Assembly (NCBI GenBank): GCA_023425865.1
Contig: JAFABV010000010.1
Coordinates: 1-64,000, forward strand
Reading direction: 5' to 3'
DNA: 64,000 nt
DNA from: Bacteroidota bacterium
GTDB taxonomy: Bacteria > Bacteroidota > Bacteroidia > Bacteroidales > Bacteroidaceae
Both the position numbers and the translations under genes were made by a program. Position 1 is the first letter of the stretch. Each line of letters begins with the position of its first letter. The notes beneath the pieces are model-generated. The model saw nothing but the letters and a program-made list of their open reading frames with translations, made no database searches and was not told where the DNA came from. Shown here piece by piece: positions 27,050 to 36,297 of the stretch.

Positions 27050-27210
27050 TCCTCAACGGTGTAGAGGCGGTGCGTGCTGGGGCAAGGGGAGAAGCCGGAG
27101 TACGCGTCTCTTCGAAACATGCCATGGCGGAACACGACCGTGCTTTCGTCCTCTTGTCACTACAGGGCATGCATAAGACCATCAGGCTGAGGTAAACGGC
27201 CCGTGAACAA

Positions 27211-27253
27211 TGTCGTACCAACGACATCGGGGCGACCGGATGGTCGCCCCGAT
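27211..27253 (-). terminator. Double hairpin behind SusD
   Basis: A perfect 12-bp GC-rich stem (27226-27237 with 27242-27253, loop GGAT) adjoins a 6-bp stem TGTCGT/ACGACA (27211-27226). No U-tract follows, so termination would be weak or factor-dependent. Confidence 0.55.
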
Positions 27254-27273
27254 AGGGTATATGGCTCGATGTA

Positions 27274-28833
27274 TTAGTTGTATATGGCGAGACGGGCGTG
27301 ACGCGAATAGAGATTCTGGTTGGCCTGTTCCTCGCTGTTGGGAATGCGGAAGAGATAATACTTGCTGTTGGCCGTGAAGTTTGAGCCATCGGGCTGCTTG
27401 ATGATGCGGTGCCCCTGTGGCACAATGCTACGGTGAACGAGGTTGCCGTTGGCGTCGCTGTAAGTATAGTCGATGGGGGTGTAAGGATATTCCTTGCGCA
27501 CCACCGACTGCTGGTTGCGAATGATGTCGATGAGACTGAAGCCCTCGCCCCACAGTTCGCGGCGTCGTTCGAGCAATACATCGTCGATGACCTGCTGCTG
27601 CGACTCGCCGGTCGTGGCCAACTGTGCGCTACGGGCCGAGCGTACGGCGTTGAGTTTCGCCACGGCACCGCTCACGTCGCCCAATCGGGCACGGGCCTCA
27701 GCGTTGATGAGGTAGATTTCGGCCACACGCATCAGCACAAGGTCGCCCACACCGTCTTCGCCCTCAAAGCTGCGAATGCGGAACTTGCGGTTGCGCATAT
27801 ACAGCTCGGTGCTGGTGCTCTTGGCGCTTCCCGGTGGCAGGTCCCAGTAAATCTGTGCCTTGCGGTAGTCGCCGTCGTCGTATTTCTCGTAGAAATAGGG
27901 GTCTACGTTGAAACTGAAGTAGTAGATGCCGTCGGTAGTGGTGTCGAGAAAGTGGAAGTGATAAGAGCTGTTGGCCTGGTCTACGGTCTGCGGGTGGCCC
28001 CATATCCACTCCTTGTTGTCCACGCTGTTAAATCCGCTTTCCCATTCGCTCTGGCTCATGAGATAGCTGTTGAGTGCCAGCAACTGGTCGGAGTAGTCTT
28101 TTGCCTTCTGCCAGTTGCGCGAATACAGGGCAGCGCGTGAGAGCAGTCCGAGCACCACCTGGCGGTCTATCTTCCATTTGGCCGACCGTGTGTAGTTGGC
28201 CGGGATGAGGTTGAGCGCGGTCTCCAAGTCAGACAAGGCCTGTCGGTACACCTCGTTGACACTGGCGGCGGGTTTTCCTGTCAGGGCGGTGTTCTCATCG
28301 GTGGGCTCCGTGTAAATAGGTACGCAGACGGCACTTGAGTCTTTGTCGATGGCAAAGCTGTAGAGTGAGGCGAAGTGCAGGTAGATATATCCGCGCAGGG
28401 CATAGGCCTGTCCCTTGATGCGGTTGATGTCATCCTGCGAACCTTCGGCCTTGTCAACATTGGCTATGATGCCGTTGGCGTTGTTGATGGTTTGATAACC
28501 CAGTTCCCAACTTTGGTTTCCCACATAGTTGGTTTTGCCGTAAATGGCCGTCATGGCGTACATGTCACGGTAGCCATAGCGTGTGTTGACCACCACATCG
28601 CTGCCCATGGCGTCGGAGGTGAGCTGCATGGCGCTCCATCCTGGGGCGCGGTAGGTGTAATAGGTCTCTTGCAGGTTTTCCCATGCCCCGGCGATCACCT
28701 TTTCAGCGTCGGCCGTGGTACTGAATACAGCGTCGGCCGATAGCGCCGTGGTGGGTTCGGTCTCTAAGTCGCACGACACCAGCGTACCGGTGGCTACGAG
28801 GCCGATAATGAGTGTATATATATAATGTCTCAT
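27274..28833 (-). CDS. SusD/RagB-family nutrient-binding lipoprotein
   Basis: A 519-aa surface lipoprotein that caps the SusC-like transporter encoded just upstream and binds its ligand. The lipobox gives Cys21 (TLVSC). Helical SusD features are visible: GQAYALRGYIYLHFASLYSF in the TPR-like region and LMRVAEIYLINAEARARLG near residue 385, with LLERRRELWGEGFSLIDIIR following. The gene starts 26 bp after the SusC stop, so both are translated from one mRNA. No glycoside hydrolase or lyase is adjacent; the nearest neighbours are a serpin and a Cys-nucleophile amidohydrolase. The imported ligand may therefore be a peptide or other non-polysaccharide, but this is inference. Confidence 0.93.
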   Translation of the reverse strand: MRHYIYTLIIGLVATGTLVSCDLETEPTTALSADAVFSTTADAEKVIAGAWENLQETYYTYRAPGWSAMQLTSDAMGSDVVVNTRYGYRDMYAMTAIYGKTNYVGNQSWELGYQTINNANGIIANVDKAEGSQDDINRIKGQAYALRGYIYLHFASLYSFAIDKDSSAVCVPIYTEPTDENTALTGKPAASVNEVYRQALSDLETALNLIPANYTRSAKWKIDRQVVLGLLSRAALYSRNWQKAKDYSDQLLALNSYLMSQSEWESGFNSVDNKEWIWGHPQTVDQANSSYHFHFLDTTTDGIYYFSFNVDPYFYEKYDDGDYRKAQIYWDLPPGSAKSTSTELYMRNRKFRIRSFEGEDGVGDLVLMRVAEIYLINAEARARLGDVSGAVAKLNAVRSARSAQLATTGESQQQVIDDVLLERRRELWGEGFSLIDIIRNQQSVVRKEYPYTPIDYTYSDANGNLVHRSIVPQGHRIIKQPDGSNFTANSKYYLFRIPNSEEQANQNLYSRHARLAIYN

Positions 28834-28859
28834 GTGATATTCCTTTCTTGCCAAGTGAT

Positions 28860-31800
28860 TTACAGTTTAATGTTGATGCCCAGTGTGATACTCTTCATGG
28901 CCGGGTAACGGAAGTAAGTGGTACCGTCAACGGTCTGCTCGGGGTCGAGTCCCTGCTGCTTGGTCAGGGTAAAGAGGTTTTCAGCGGTAACGTTGAGCAG
29001 TGCCTCTTGCAGTCCGATGGTTCTTACCCACTGCGCGGGCAGGGCGTAGCTCAGCGACACGTTCTTGAGTTTGAGATAGCTGCGGTTGTTGAGGAACCGG
29101 GTAGAGGTGTTGGTCCACGAACTTGCCGGGCTGGTGGTCAGGCGTGGCACGTCGGTGTAGCGGTTGTCTTCGGTCCAGCGGTTGAGCATCTCCGCGCTCC
29201 AGGCCGTACCCGATGGACCTTGTGAGAGTAGCGACACCAGGTCGCTGTTGTAGATCTTTCCGCCGATGGCGTAGCTGAAGAAGGTAGACAGCGACCAAGA
29301 GCGATAAGTGAGCGTGCTCTGGAATCCACCGGTGACGTCGGGCAGCGAGCTGCCAGCCTTCACCTTGTCTTGTGCCGTGAGCGAAGAGTAGTCGTCGGTG
29401 ATGTACTTGTTGCCGTTGTCGTCGATGCCATACCACTGTGGGTTGCCGTTGTCGGGGTTTACGCCTGCCCACTCGATGAGGTACCAGTCGTAGAGGCTTC
29501 CGCCCTTAACCCACTTCTTGTTGCCACTCCACATTTCGTCGGCGGGAAGCGACGTGATGGTGTTCTTGTAGGTGGTGGCATTGGCTGAGAGTCGCCATTC
29601 CCAGTTCTTGGTCTTGATGGGTTGACCGTTGAGCTGTATCTCCCATCCCACGTTCTTCAGTGCGCCGATGTTGGCGTCGATGCTTGAGAACCCTGACGAG
29701 GGCACAAGGTCGAGGCTGAAGAGCAGGTCGCTGGACCGGCGATGGAAGAACTCTATGCTACCGTTGAGACGGTTGTTCCAGAGCCCGAAGTCGAGCGCGA
29801 TATTCAGGTTGAGGTTTTTCTCCCAAGTGAGGTCAGGGGTAGCCAGTCGAGAGGCCACGACTCCCGACTCGCCCAGGTTGTTGGCAATGGAGTAAAGCGC
29901 CTGGTAAGCGTAGTAGCCAACATTGTCGTTGCCCTGTGCGCCGTAGCTCACGCGCAGACCGAGATTGTAGAGCCAGCTCTTGGTGGGCTGCATGAATTTC
30001 TCTTCAGAAATCTTCCACGAGCCGCCTACGCTCCAGAAGGTACCCCACCGCGTATTGGGCGAGAAGCGCGAACTGCCATCAGAGCGCACGCTGGCCGAGA
30101 GATAATAACGGCCGTCGTAGTTGTACTCGCCGGAACCAAAGAATGACAGCATCTTGTAAGCGTCGCTGTTGCCATAAAAACTGGCTAAGGTGCTGGCCGC
30201 GTCGGGCTCGTAGAAGCCATCGGCAATGACGTTGGTGCGTGAGCCGCCGAAGTTGCTGGTGTGGTATTCGTAATACTCCTGACCGGCCATGGCGTGTACG
30301 TTGTGTACCTGGCCAAAGGTGTGGTTGTAGTGAATGACGTTGTTCACCGTAAAGGTAGTGGCCTCAATGTTCTCCTTTGTAACCGAACCGCCAGTGGTGG
30401 CTCCTTCGCCCAGCGCGGGGTTCACATAGTAGTGGTTGGTGCGGTTGCTGTAATCGTAGTTGACCGTGAGCCTGTAAGCCCAGTCTTTCAGCGGTGATAG
30501 TTCGACGAACGAGCGCACCGAGAGGTCGTTGCGCGTGATGTCGTTCTTGTCAAGCCCCTGTGTGGCCAGAAGGTTCATCTTGGCAAACGAGTTGGGACGG
30601 TAGTCGCCGAAGTCCCAGATGCGGTTGCCGTCATCGTCGAGCAGATAAGCGCCTGTGGTGAGGTCGCGCTGGTAGATGGGGTAGAACGGCTGCAGGTTGC
30701 GCGCGAAGCCAATGATGTTACTTGTCATCGAATCGTCCTGCTTGGGATACTGCTGCTTAGAGTGAGTGCCGTTGATGTTCATGCCCACCTTCAGCCATGA
30801 CTTCACCTGCGAGGCAATGTTGGCGCGGAAGGTATAACGCTTGAAGCCCGACTCGATGTAGGCACCCTGGTCGTCTAGATAACCCGCCGAGAGAAAATAC
30901 TGCGAGGTACGGCCGCCACCGGTCACGCTGAGGTCGTACTGCTGGAAGTGGGCGTTCTGCGTGAGGGCGTCGTCCCAGTTGTCGTTCCACAGTGCCGTGG
31001 CACCGGCTACGAGCTTGCCGTCGGTGCCCACCGGCTGCGGGTAGGCCGTGCCATAGGGGTTGATGCCCAACTGCCCCGTGAGATTGGCCGAGGCGAAACT
31101 GTTGGCGTCGGCCAGGCTGTTGCCACTGTCTAATCGCTGGTTGCGTATAGCCTCCCAGTAGAGTTGATAATACTGGTCGGTGGTGAGTTGCTTGTAATCG
31201 TCACGGGCACGGCTCGACCATCCGTATTTGGCGCTGAGCTGCACGGTAGCCGGCTGGTCTTGCTTGCCCTGACGGGTAACGATCATGATGACACCGTTGG
31301 CGGCGCGACTGCCATAGAGGGCGGCACTGGCGGCGTCTTTCAGTACGGTGATCGACTCAATGTCTTGGGGTGAGATGCTCGATATGCTACCCTCGTAGGG
31401 CACGCCATCGACCACGTAGAGTGGGGTGCTCGACGCATTGACCGAGCCCACGCCACGGATGTAGATAGAGGCGTCGCTGCCCGGCTGGCCCGTAGACGAA
31501 AACGACTGCAGGCCGGGAACGGTGCCCTGCAGGGCCTTGCTCACGTTGCTCACCAACTCTTTGTCGATGACCTTGCTGTCAACATATCCCACCGAGCCGG
31601 TGAAGGTAGACTTCTTGGTGGTGCCGTAAGGAATGGTGATGACCACTTCGTCAAGAGCCTCGGCGTCTGAGGTGAGACTGATGTCGACACGGTTCTTTCC
31701 ACCGATGCTCACTTCTTTGGTTTGATAACCGATGTAGCTTACCACGAGCACGTCGCTTGCGGCAGCCTGAAGGCTGTATTCTCCGTCAGCATTGGTAATG

Positions 31801-31961
31801 GCACCATTCTGCGGTTGGCCCTTTATGGCCACGGTCGCGCCGATGAGCGGCTCGCCGTCGCCTTCTACCTTTCCTGTAATGCTGAGGCTTTGGGCCACGA
31901 TGGTCTGTAGGCCGGTCAGCAAAACAAAGAGTAATCCTAATATTAACCTCTTTTTACCCAT
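28860..31961 (-). CDS. SusC/RagA-family TonB-linked outer-membrane transporter
   Basis: A 1033-aa TonB-dependent transporter. After a signal peptide (MGKKRLILGLLFVLLTG..AQ) comes the carboxypeptidase-regulatory-like domain (ITGKVEGDGEPLIGATVAIKG). The plug follows with SALQGTVPG-type and DASIYIRGVGSVNASSTPLYVVDGVPYEG motifs and ITVLKDAASAALYGSRAANGVIMIVT. The barrel ends ITLGINIKL. The start at 31961 is placed after the TACCTTTG box at 32010-32017. No adjacent hybrid two-component or anti-sigma/sigma pair was seen, so the control of this locus is unknown. Confidence 0.95.
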   Translation of the reverse strand: MGKKRLILGLLFVLLTGLQTIVAQSLSITGKVEGDGEPLIGATVAIKGQPQNGAITNADGEYSLQAAASDVLVVSYIGYQTKEVSIGGKNRVDISLTSDAEALDEVVITIPYGTTKKSTFTGSVGYVDSKVIDKELVSNVSKALQGTVPGLQSFSSTGQPGSDASIYIRGVGSVNASSTPLYVVDGVPYEGSISSISPQDIESITVLKDAASAALYGSRAANGVIMIVTRQGKQDQPATVQLSAKYGWSSRARDDYKQLTTDQYYQLYWEAIRNQRLDSGNSLADANSFASANLTGQLGINPYGTAYPQPVGTDGKLVAGATALWNDNWDDALTQNAHFQQYDLSVTGGGRTSQYFLSAGYLDDQGAYIESGFKRYTFRANIASQVKSWLKVGMNINGTHSKQQYPKQDDSMTSNIIGFARNLQPFYPIYQRDLTTGAYLLDDDGNRIWDFGDYRPNSFAKMNLLATQGLDKNDITRNDLSVRSFVELSPLKDWAYRLTVNYDYSNRTNHYYVNPALGEGATTGGSVTKENIEATTFTVNNVIHYNHTFGQVHNVHAMAGQEYYEYHTSNFGGSRTNVIADGFYEPDAASTLASFYGNSDAYKMLSFFGSGEYNYDGRYYLSASVRSDGSSRFSPNTRWGTFWSVGGSWKISEEKFMQPTKSWLYNLGLRVSYGAQGNDNVGYYAYQALYSIANNLGESGVVASRLATPDLTWEKNLNLNIALDFGLWNNRLNGSIEFFHRRSSDLLFSLDLVPSSGFSSIDANIGALKNVGWEIQLNGQPIKTKNWEWRLSANATTYKNTITSLPADEMWSGNKKWVKGGSLYDWYLIEWAGVNPDNGNPQWYGIDDNGNKYITDDYSSLTAQDKVKAGSSLPDVTGGFQSTLTYRSWSLSTFFSYAIGGKIYNSDLVSLLSQGPSGTAWSAEMLNRWTEDNRYTDVPRLTTSPASSWTNTSTRFLNNRSYLKLKNVSLSYALPAQWVRTIGLQEALLNVTAENLFTLTKQQGLDPEQTVDGTTYFRYPAMKSITLGINIKL

Positions 31962-32009
31962 ATCTATACTATTAATTTGTCTGATGACAATTGCGTTAAT
32001 TAATGGGTG

Positions 32010-32040
32010 CAAAGGTAAAAATTAATTAAGGGCCGTTCAA
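32010..32040 (-). promoter_or_regulatory. susC promoter, TTG-N20-TACCTTTG
   Basis: The minus-strand -7 box is at 32010-32017, with TTG (read as CAA at 32038-32040) exactly 20 bp upstream. The leader is about 42 nt. Confidence 0.72.
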
Positions 32041-32125
32041 TCCCACAAAGGGTGTATATTGTCTACCACAATAATGGTAGGCGAAATACCACGCGCGAGT
32101 GATAGGTGGTTCGGGCGAAAAGCCT

Positions 32126-32133
32126 TACATTTG
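32126..32133 (+). promoter_or_regulatory. TACATTTG -7 box for the amidohydrolase
   Basis: Plus-strand TAnnTTTG box about 92 nt before the ATG. It is divergent from the susC promoter. Confidence 0.55.
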
Positions 32134-32225
32134 CAGATAATATATGAGCTGGGGGGATAGACTTATAATAAGTAGACTGAGTTTGCCCCTATAGCGTCTA
32201 AAGTAGATGAACTGTTAAACAAGTA

Positions 32226-33464
32226 ATGGAGATGAAGAAGATACGTTTTGCCGTGCTGCTGGTGGTGGCATGGTTTGCCGTGGGCGCCGAAGCCTGCACG
32301 TCGGTCTTGGTGTCGGGACGCGCTACGGCCGACGGTCGGCCGCTGCTGCTGAAGAACCGTGATACCGACGACCTCGACAACCTCAATATCATAGGGCGGG
32401 GCAGCAAATACCGATACCTTGCCATTGTGGCTGCCAGCGACCTGCCCGGCGAGAGCACGTGGTCGGGGCACAATGAGAAGGGCTTTGCCATCATCAATAC
32501 GGCGGCCTATAACCTCAATGTGGTGGATGGCAAGATGGCCCACGACGATGGGCAGGACGGCAAGGTGATGCGGCACGCCTTAGGCTCGTGTGCCACGTTG
32601 GCCGACTTTGAGCTGTATATAGATAGTCTGAAGAACGCCGGAGCGCTCAACTGTAACTCCAATTTTGGCGTCATCGACGCCCAAGGCGGCTGTGCTTATT
32701 ATGAGGTAGGCAACCGGGGATTTGTGAAGTTTGACGCCAATGACCCCGCCGTGGCCCCCAACGGCTACCTGGTGCGTACCAATTTCGGGTACACAGGGTT
32801 GCATACGCTCGACCAGGGTGTGGAGCGTTTTCAGGCCATTACCGACCTCACCGCGGCGGCGTCGGCCCAAGGCCGACTCTCATGGGAGTTCTTGCTCAGG
32901 GAGGTGCCACGCCACCTCACGCACGGACTCACGCAGGTGAATCTCCATGACTTGGAGCCTGCCGACGACAGCAAGCCCGTTTTTGCGAATCTGCGCGACT
33001 TCATCCCGCGCTATTACACGGCCTCTGCTGTGGTGATTCAGGGCGTGAAGAAGGGCGAGAACGCATTGGCCACCGTGACGTGGACCATTTCCGGATCGCC
33101 ACTTACCACGGTGGCATTGCCTTTGGTGCTCACCCCAACAGGCCTGCTGCCACGCACGGTGACGCGCAACGCGGCAGGGTATGCGCCACTGGTACATGCC
33201 GGGTTAGACCTCAAGCATCGCCTCTTTCCCAATGACCGTGGCAATGGCCACGATTACATCGACGTGTCGAAACTGATCAACAAGCGTCAAACGGGCATCC
33301 TGCAGAAGGTGCGTGTCATAGAAGACGAGACGCTCAGGCGAGGCGAGGCCATGGTAGAGGATTGGCGAAAGCATTTGAGTGAAGCGTCGGTCAAGACTTA
33401 CGACGATTGGTTTGACGCGTATGTCAGTGAGCAGTACGCGCGTCAGTTTGGCGTAGAGCTGTAA
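32226..33464 (+). CDS. Exported N-terminal-nucleophile (C45/AAT-like) amidohydrolase
   Basis: A 412-aa protein. Residues 1-23 are a signal peptide ending AEA. The next residue, Cys24, begins CTSVLVSGRATADGRPLLLKNRDTD, the N-terminal strand typical of Ntn hydrolases related to isopenicillin-N acyltransferase, carcinine hydrolase and choloylglycine hydrolase, where this Cys attacks linear amide bonds. Further matching segments are STWSGHNEKGFAIINTAAYNL, SNFGVIDAQGGCAYYEV and YLVRTNFG. Signal-peptide removal would itself expose the nucleophile; the alternative is lipidation of the same Cys, but the lipobox fit is poor. The substrate is unknown. It is divergent from susC with about 260 bp between, and a DUF4476-like gene follows. 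Confidence 0.8.
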   Translation: MEMKKIRFAVLLVVAWFAVGAEACTSVLVSGRATADGRPLLLKNRDTDDLDNLNIIGRGSKYRYLAIVAASDLPGESTWSGHNEKGFAIINTAAYNLNVVDGKMAHDDGQDGKVMRHALGSCATLADFELYIDSLKNAGALNCNSNFGVIDAQGGCAYYEVGNRGFVKFDANDPAVAPNGYLVRTNFGYTGLHTLDQGVERFQAITDLTAAASAQGRLSWEFLLREVPRHLTHGLTQVNLHDLEPADDSKPVFANLRDFIPRYYTASAVVIQGVKKGENALATVTWTISGSPLTTVALPLVLTPTGLLPRTVTRNAAGYAPLVHAGLDLKHRLFPNDRGNGHDYIDVSKLINKRQTGILQKVRVIEDETLRRGEAMVEDWRKHLSEASVKTYDDWFDAYVSEQYARQFGVEL

Positions 33465-33472
33465 GCGTTTCG

Positions 33473-33500
33473 CTCCCCCCTATGGTGAACAGAGGGGGAG
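33473..33500 (+). terminator. Hairpin after the amidohydrolase gene
   Basis: CTCCCCC (33473-33479) pairs with GGGGGAG (33494-33500) over a 14-nt loop. There is no T-tract after it, so the call is weak. Confidence 0.4.
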
Positions 33501-33600
33501 AAACATAATGTCCAACAGCATATATAATAAGGTGAAGGCTGGTAGGGATTCCCCTATCAGCCTAAAGGCATTTCCCCGAAGCGTTCTTTGGAGAAATGTT

Positions 33601-33608
33601 TATATTTG
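33601..33608 (+). promoter_or_regulatory. TATATTTG -7 box for the DUF4476-like gene
   Basis: Plus-strand TAnnTTTG box 22 nt before the ATG at 33631. Confidence 0.55.
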
Positions 33609-33630
33609 CCACTAACTAAATGAAACGACG

Positions 33631-34284
33631 ATGGAAACGAGATTAACACACTTGATGACTACACTGGGAATGATGGTGTTGCTGCTGATGGGCAGTTCAT
33701 ACGCCAGCGCAAAAGACAAAACGGTGAGACGGGGCATGACCAAGGTTGAGGTAGAGGCTGTCTTGGGAAAGCCTAAGACGGTGGCCTTCGACCAGTATGG
33801 CGAGACGTGGACCTACCTCAAGTATCGGCCGTTAGACTCGTACGACAAGATGATATTTGTGGGATTCAGCGGCGTGGGCAGGGTTGTGAATTACTCTGAA
33901 CAGCTGGTAGAACACGATGGCGGCACCACGGATGCCCGTATCTCCGGACCTATGGTGCCAATGATGCCGCCAAGTCAGTATGGAGCGTATATTCCCTATA
34001 GCCTGACAGACGGTGAGTTTAACGTGCTCTATCAAAAGGTGAAGGCGGCAAGTTTTGAGGATAATCGGCTTGACCTCATCGAAGTGGCGAGCTTGGCCGC
34101 GTACTACACCTGTGGGCAGTGTGCCCGTCTGCTGCAGCTTTTTAACTTTGATGACACCAAATTGCAGGCTTTGCGCTTGATGGCTTCCCATATTGTCGAT
34201 CCCCAGAATGTGAGCGTGGTGACCGAGACCTTGAGTTTCGACACCAATAAAGACAAAGCCTTGCAGATACTCCGCGGTATCTAA
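33631..34284 (+). CDS. Exported SmpA/BamE-like plus DUF4476-like protein
   Basis: A 217-aa protein of unknown function with a signal peptide (about 1-27). Residues 34-75, RRGMTKVEVEAVLGKP..GETWTYLKY, follow the pattern of the small SmpA/BamE fold. Residues 120-217 match the pattern of DUF4476 proteins, with YYTCGQCARLLQLFNFDD near the middle and a VDPQNV segment. DUF4476 domains are frequent in Bacteroidetes envelope proteins, with no assigned activity. The two-part composition is my reading by eye. It probably forms its own transcript. Confidence 0.65.
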   Translation: METRLTHLMTTLGMMVLLLMGSSYASAKDKTVRRGMTKVEVEAVLGKPKTVAFDQYGETWTYLKYRPLDSYDKMIFVGFSGVGRVVNYSEQLVEHDGGTTDARISGPMVPMMPPSQYGAYIPYSLTDGEFNVLYQKVKAASFEDNRLDLIEVASLAAYYTCGQCARLLQLFNFDDTKLQALRLMASHIVDPQNVSVVTETLSFDTNKDKALQILRGI

Positions 34285-34382
34285 TCGATAGTAGAGTTTC
34301 GGTACCCCTTAGGGGGAAGGCCGATGGTTGTTGGGGGATGCGGGGGTGTGCAATCGTCTGGCGCAGGCTTTGGGCAAGACGC

Positions 34383-36284
34383 TTACAGATAGATGTTAGA
34401 GCCATCGATGTGTATCATCTCTTCGTCGGCGAGATAACGAAGGGCTCGGTCGATGGCGTCTTGCGGAAGCGTGAGCTGGCGAAGGTCGTATATGCTGTGC
34501 GGAGCATGGTCGGAGAGAAGGTCGAGTATTTGCTGACGTGCCTTCTCATCGGCTGCTGAGGTGTCGGTATCCTGACGGTTTTCGAGACACACGTCGCATA
34601 TTCCGCAGTCGTTGGAGTTGGTTTCACCGAAATAGCGCAGCAGTTGTCGGCTGCGGCAAACCGACGCGTTGGTGGCATATTCTATCATGGCGTCTATGCG
34701 CTTGATATATTGCTCCTTGCGGTCTTCGTAGACCACGCGTGGCAGCACCACGTCAGCAGCGTCTACGCGGTCGCGCTGGTAGGTGATGAAGGGTGTCTTG
34801 CGTTGGGGAATGAAATGCAGGATACGGCGCTGGCTGAGTGTCTTGAGTATCTGGTAGGTCTGCTGGCGACCAGTGCCTGCCTGCATGGCAACGAGCGCCT
34901 CATCGATATAGACATAGTCGGTGAATAGTCCGCCATAGTTGCGCAGCAGCGCGGTGATGACAGCCTCCTCCTGGGGAGGCGTGTCGCGTAGCCGGTAGAG
35001 TTCGTTGCGGCCGAGCAAGAACATCACTCGTGCGCTGGCGTCGGGGTCTACTTCATATACGATGTAGCCTGCGTTTTCGAGTAGACGCAGGGCAGAATGT
35101 ACGACGGTGGGGAAATAATGATAGGTAATGCTGAACTTGTCGATCTCAAACGCGAAGGTATGTCCGGCACCGCTGCCTACACCAATTTGGTAGTAGTAGG
35201 CCAGATGCTCATACACGTCGCTGATGTATTCCTTAGGCGGAAAATTGTCGTCTATGCGCTTGGTGAGTTTGCGCCGGTCGCTGTCGTTCCACAGTAAGAC
35301 GGCGTAGGCTTTCTTGCCGTCGCGCCCCGCACGCCCTGCCTCTTGGAAATAAGCCTCGATGGAGTCGGGGCAGTCGATATGCACCACCACACGCACGTCG
35401 GGTTTGTCGATACCCATGCCGAAGGCGTTGGTGGCCACGATTACCCGTTTTTCGTTGTTGTGCCACAGTTTCTGCCGCTCGTCTTTCACCGAGGGTTCGA
35501 GCCCGGCATGGTAGAAGGTCGACGATAACCCGTTTTGCTCCAACATGGCAGAGATGTCTTTGCAGCGTTTGCGGCTGCGTACATAGACAATGGCTGAACC
35601 AGATACCGCGCTGAGAATATGCACCAGTTCGGTCTCCTTGTCGGTTGTGGTACGAACGACGTATGCCAGGTTTTTGCGCTCAAAACTCATGCGGAACACC
35701 CTGTTCTCGCGAAAGCTGAGTTGCTGCTGGATGTCGTCGATGACCTGTGGAGTGGCTGTGGCGGTAAGCGCCAGCACCGGAGCCTCGGGCTTCAGTTTCC
35801 TGATAGCGGCAATATTCAGGTACGAAGGACGGAAGTCGTACCCCCACTGACTGATGCAGTGTGCCTCGTCGACCGTGATGAAGCTAACGTTGATGTGCTT
35901 GAGCTTGACTTGGAAAAGCGGAGAGCCTATGCGTTCGGGCGACACGTAGAGCAACTTGACGCCACCGAAGATACAGTTTTCCAGCGTCTTGACAATCTCT
36001 GCGCGCGCCATGCCCGAGTAGATGGCCGCCGCCTTGATGCCACGGTCGCGCAGGTGCTGCACCTGGTCTTTCATCAGCGCGATGAGGGGGGTAACCACAA
36101 TACACACGCCTTCCATGGCTAATGCCGGCACCTGAAAGGTGACAGACTTGCCGCCACCGGTGGGCATGAGCCCCAGCGTATCGTAGCCATCCCCGATGCT
36201 GTTGATGATTTCGCGCTGAATGCCGCGGAAATCATCATAGCCCCAGTATTGTTTCAGAATCCGTTGGTAAATGTCAGCGTCCAA
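34383..36284 (-). CDS. recQ: ATP-dependent DNA helicase RecQ
   Basis: A 633-aa superfamily 2 helicase that unwinds DNA 3' to 5' and acts with RecJ in the RecF recombination pathway. Walker A PTGGGKS is at 41-47 and DEAH at 139-142, followed by the aromatic-rich loop CISQWGYDFRPSY. The RecQ-Ct zinc site Cys543, Cys560, Cys563 and Cys566 has CX16CX2CX2C spacing. The C-terminal end continues into a winged-helix-like segment. At 633 aa it lacks a clear HRDC domain, like the shorter of the RecQ paralogues usual in Bacteroidales. Its ATG is 13 bp after the recJ stop, so the two are co-transcribed. Confidence 0.95.
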   Translation of the reverse strand: MDADIYQRILKQYWGYDDFRGIQREIINSIGDGYDTLGLMPTGGGKSVTFQVPALAMEGVCIVVTPLIALMKDQVQHLRDRGIKAAAIYSGMARAEIVKTLENCIFGGVKLLYVSPERIGSPLFQVKLKHINVSFITVDEAHCISQWGYDFRPSYLNIAAIRKLKPEAPVLALTATATPQVIDDIQQQLSFRENRVFRMSFERKNLAYVVRTTTDKETELVHILSAVSGSAIVYVRSRKRCKDISAMLEQNGLSSTFYHAGLEPSVKDERQKLWHNNEKRVIVATNAFGMGIDKPDVRVVVHIDCPDSIEAYFQEAGRAGRDGKKAYAVLLWNDSDRRKLTKRIDDNFPPKEYISDVYEHLAYYYQIGVGSGAGHTFAFEIDKFSITYHYFPTVVHSALRLLENAGYIVYEVDPDASARVMFLLGRNELYRLRDTPPQEEAVITALLRNYGGLFTDYVYIDEALVAMQAGTGRQQTYQILKTLSQRRILHFIPQRKTPFITYQRDRVDAADVVLPRVVYEDRKEQYIKRIDAMIEYATNASVCRSRQLLRYFGETNSNDCGICDVCLENRQDTDTSAADEKARQQILDLLSDHAPHSIYDLRQLTLPQDAIDRALRYLADEEMIHIDGSNIYL

Positions 36285-36297
36285 AGTGTGATGAGAC

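Larger units (their letters stand above)
26767..27273. other. Intergenic region between SusD and serpin genes
   Basis: About 500 bp without a credible gene. From right to left it holds two hairpins behind SusD (27211-27253), some 160 bp of unassigned GC-rich sequence, repeat array 3 (26958-27049), and the serpin leader. No clear TAnnTTTG box for the serpin was found. Confidence 0.6.
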
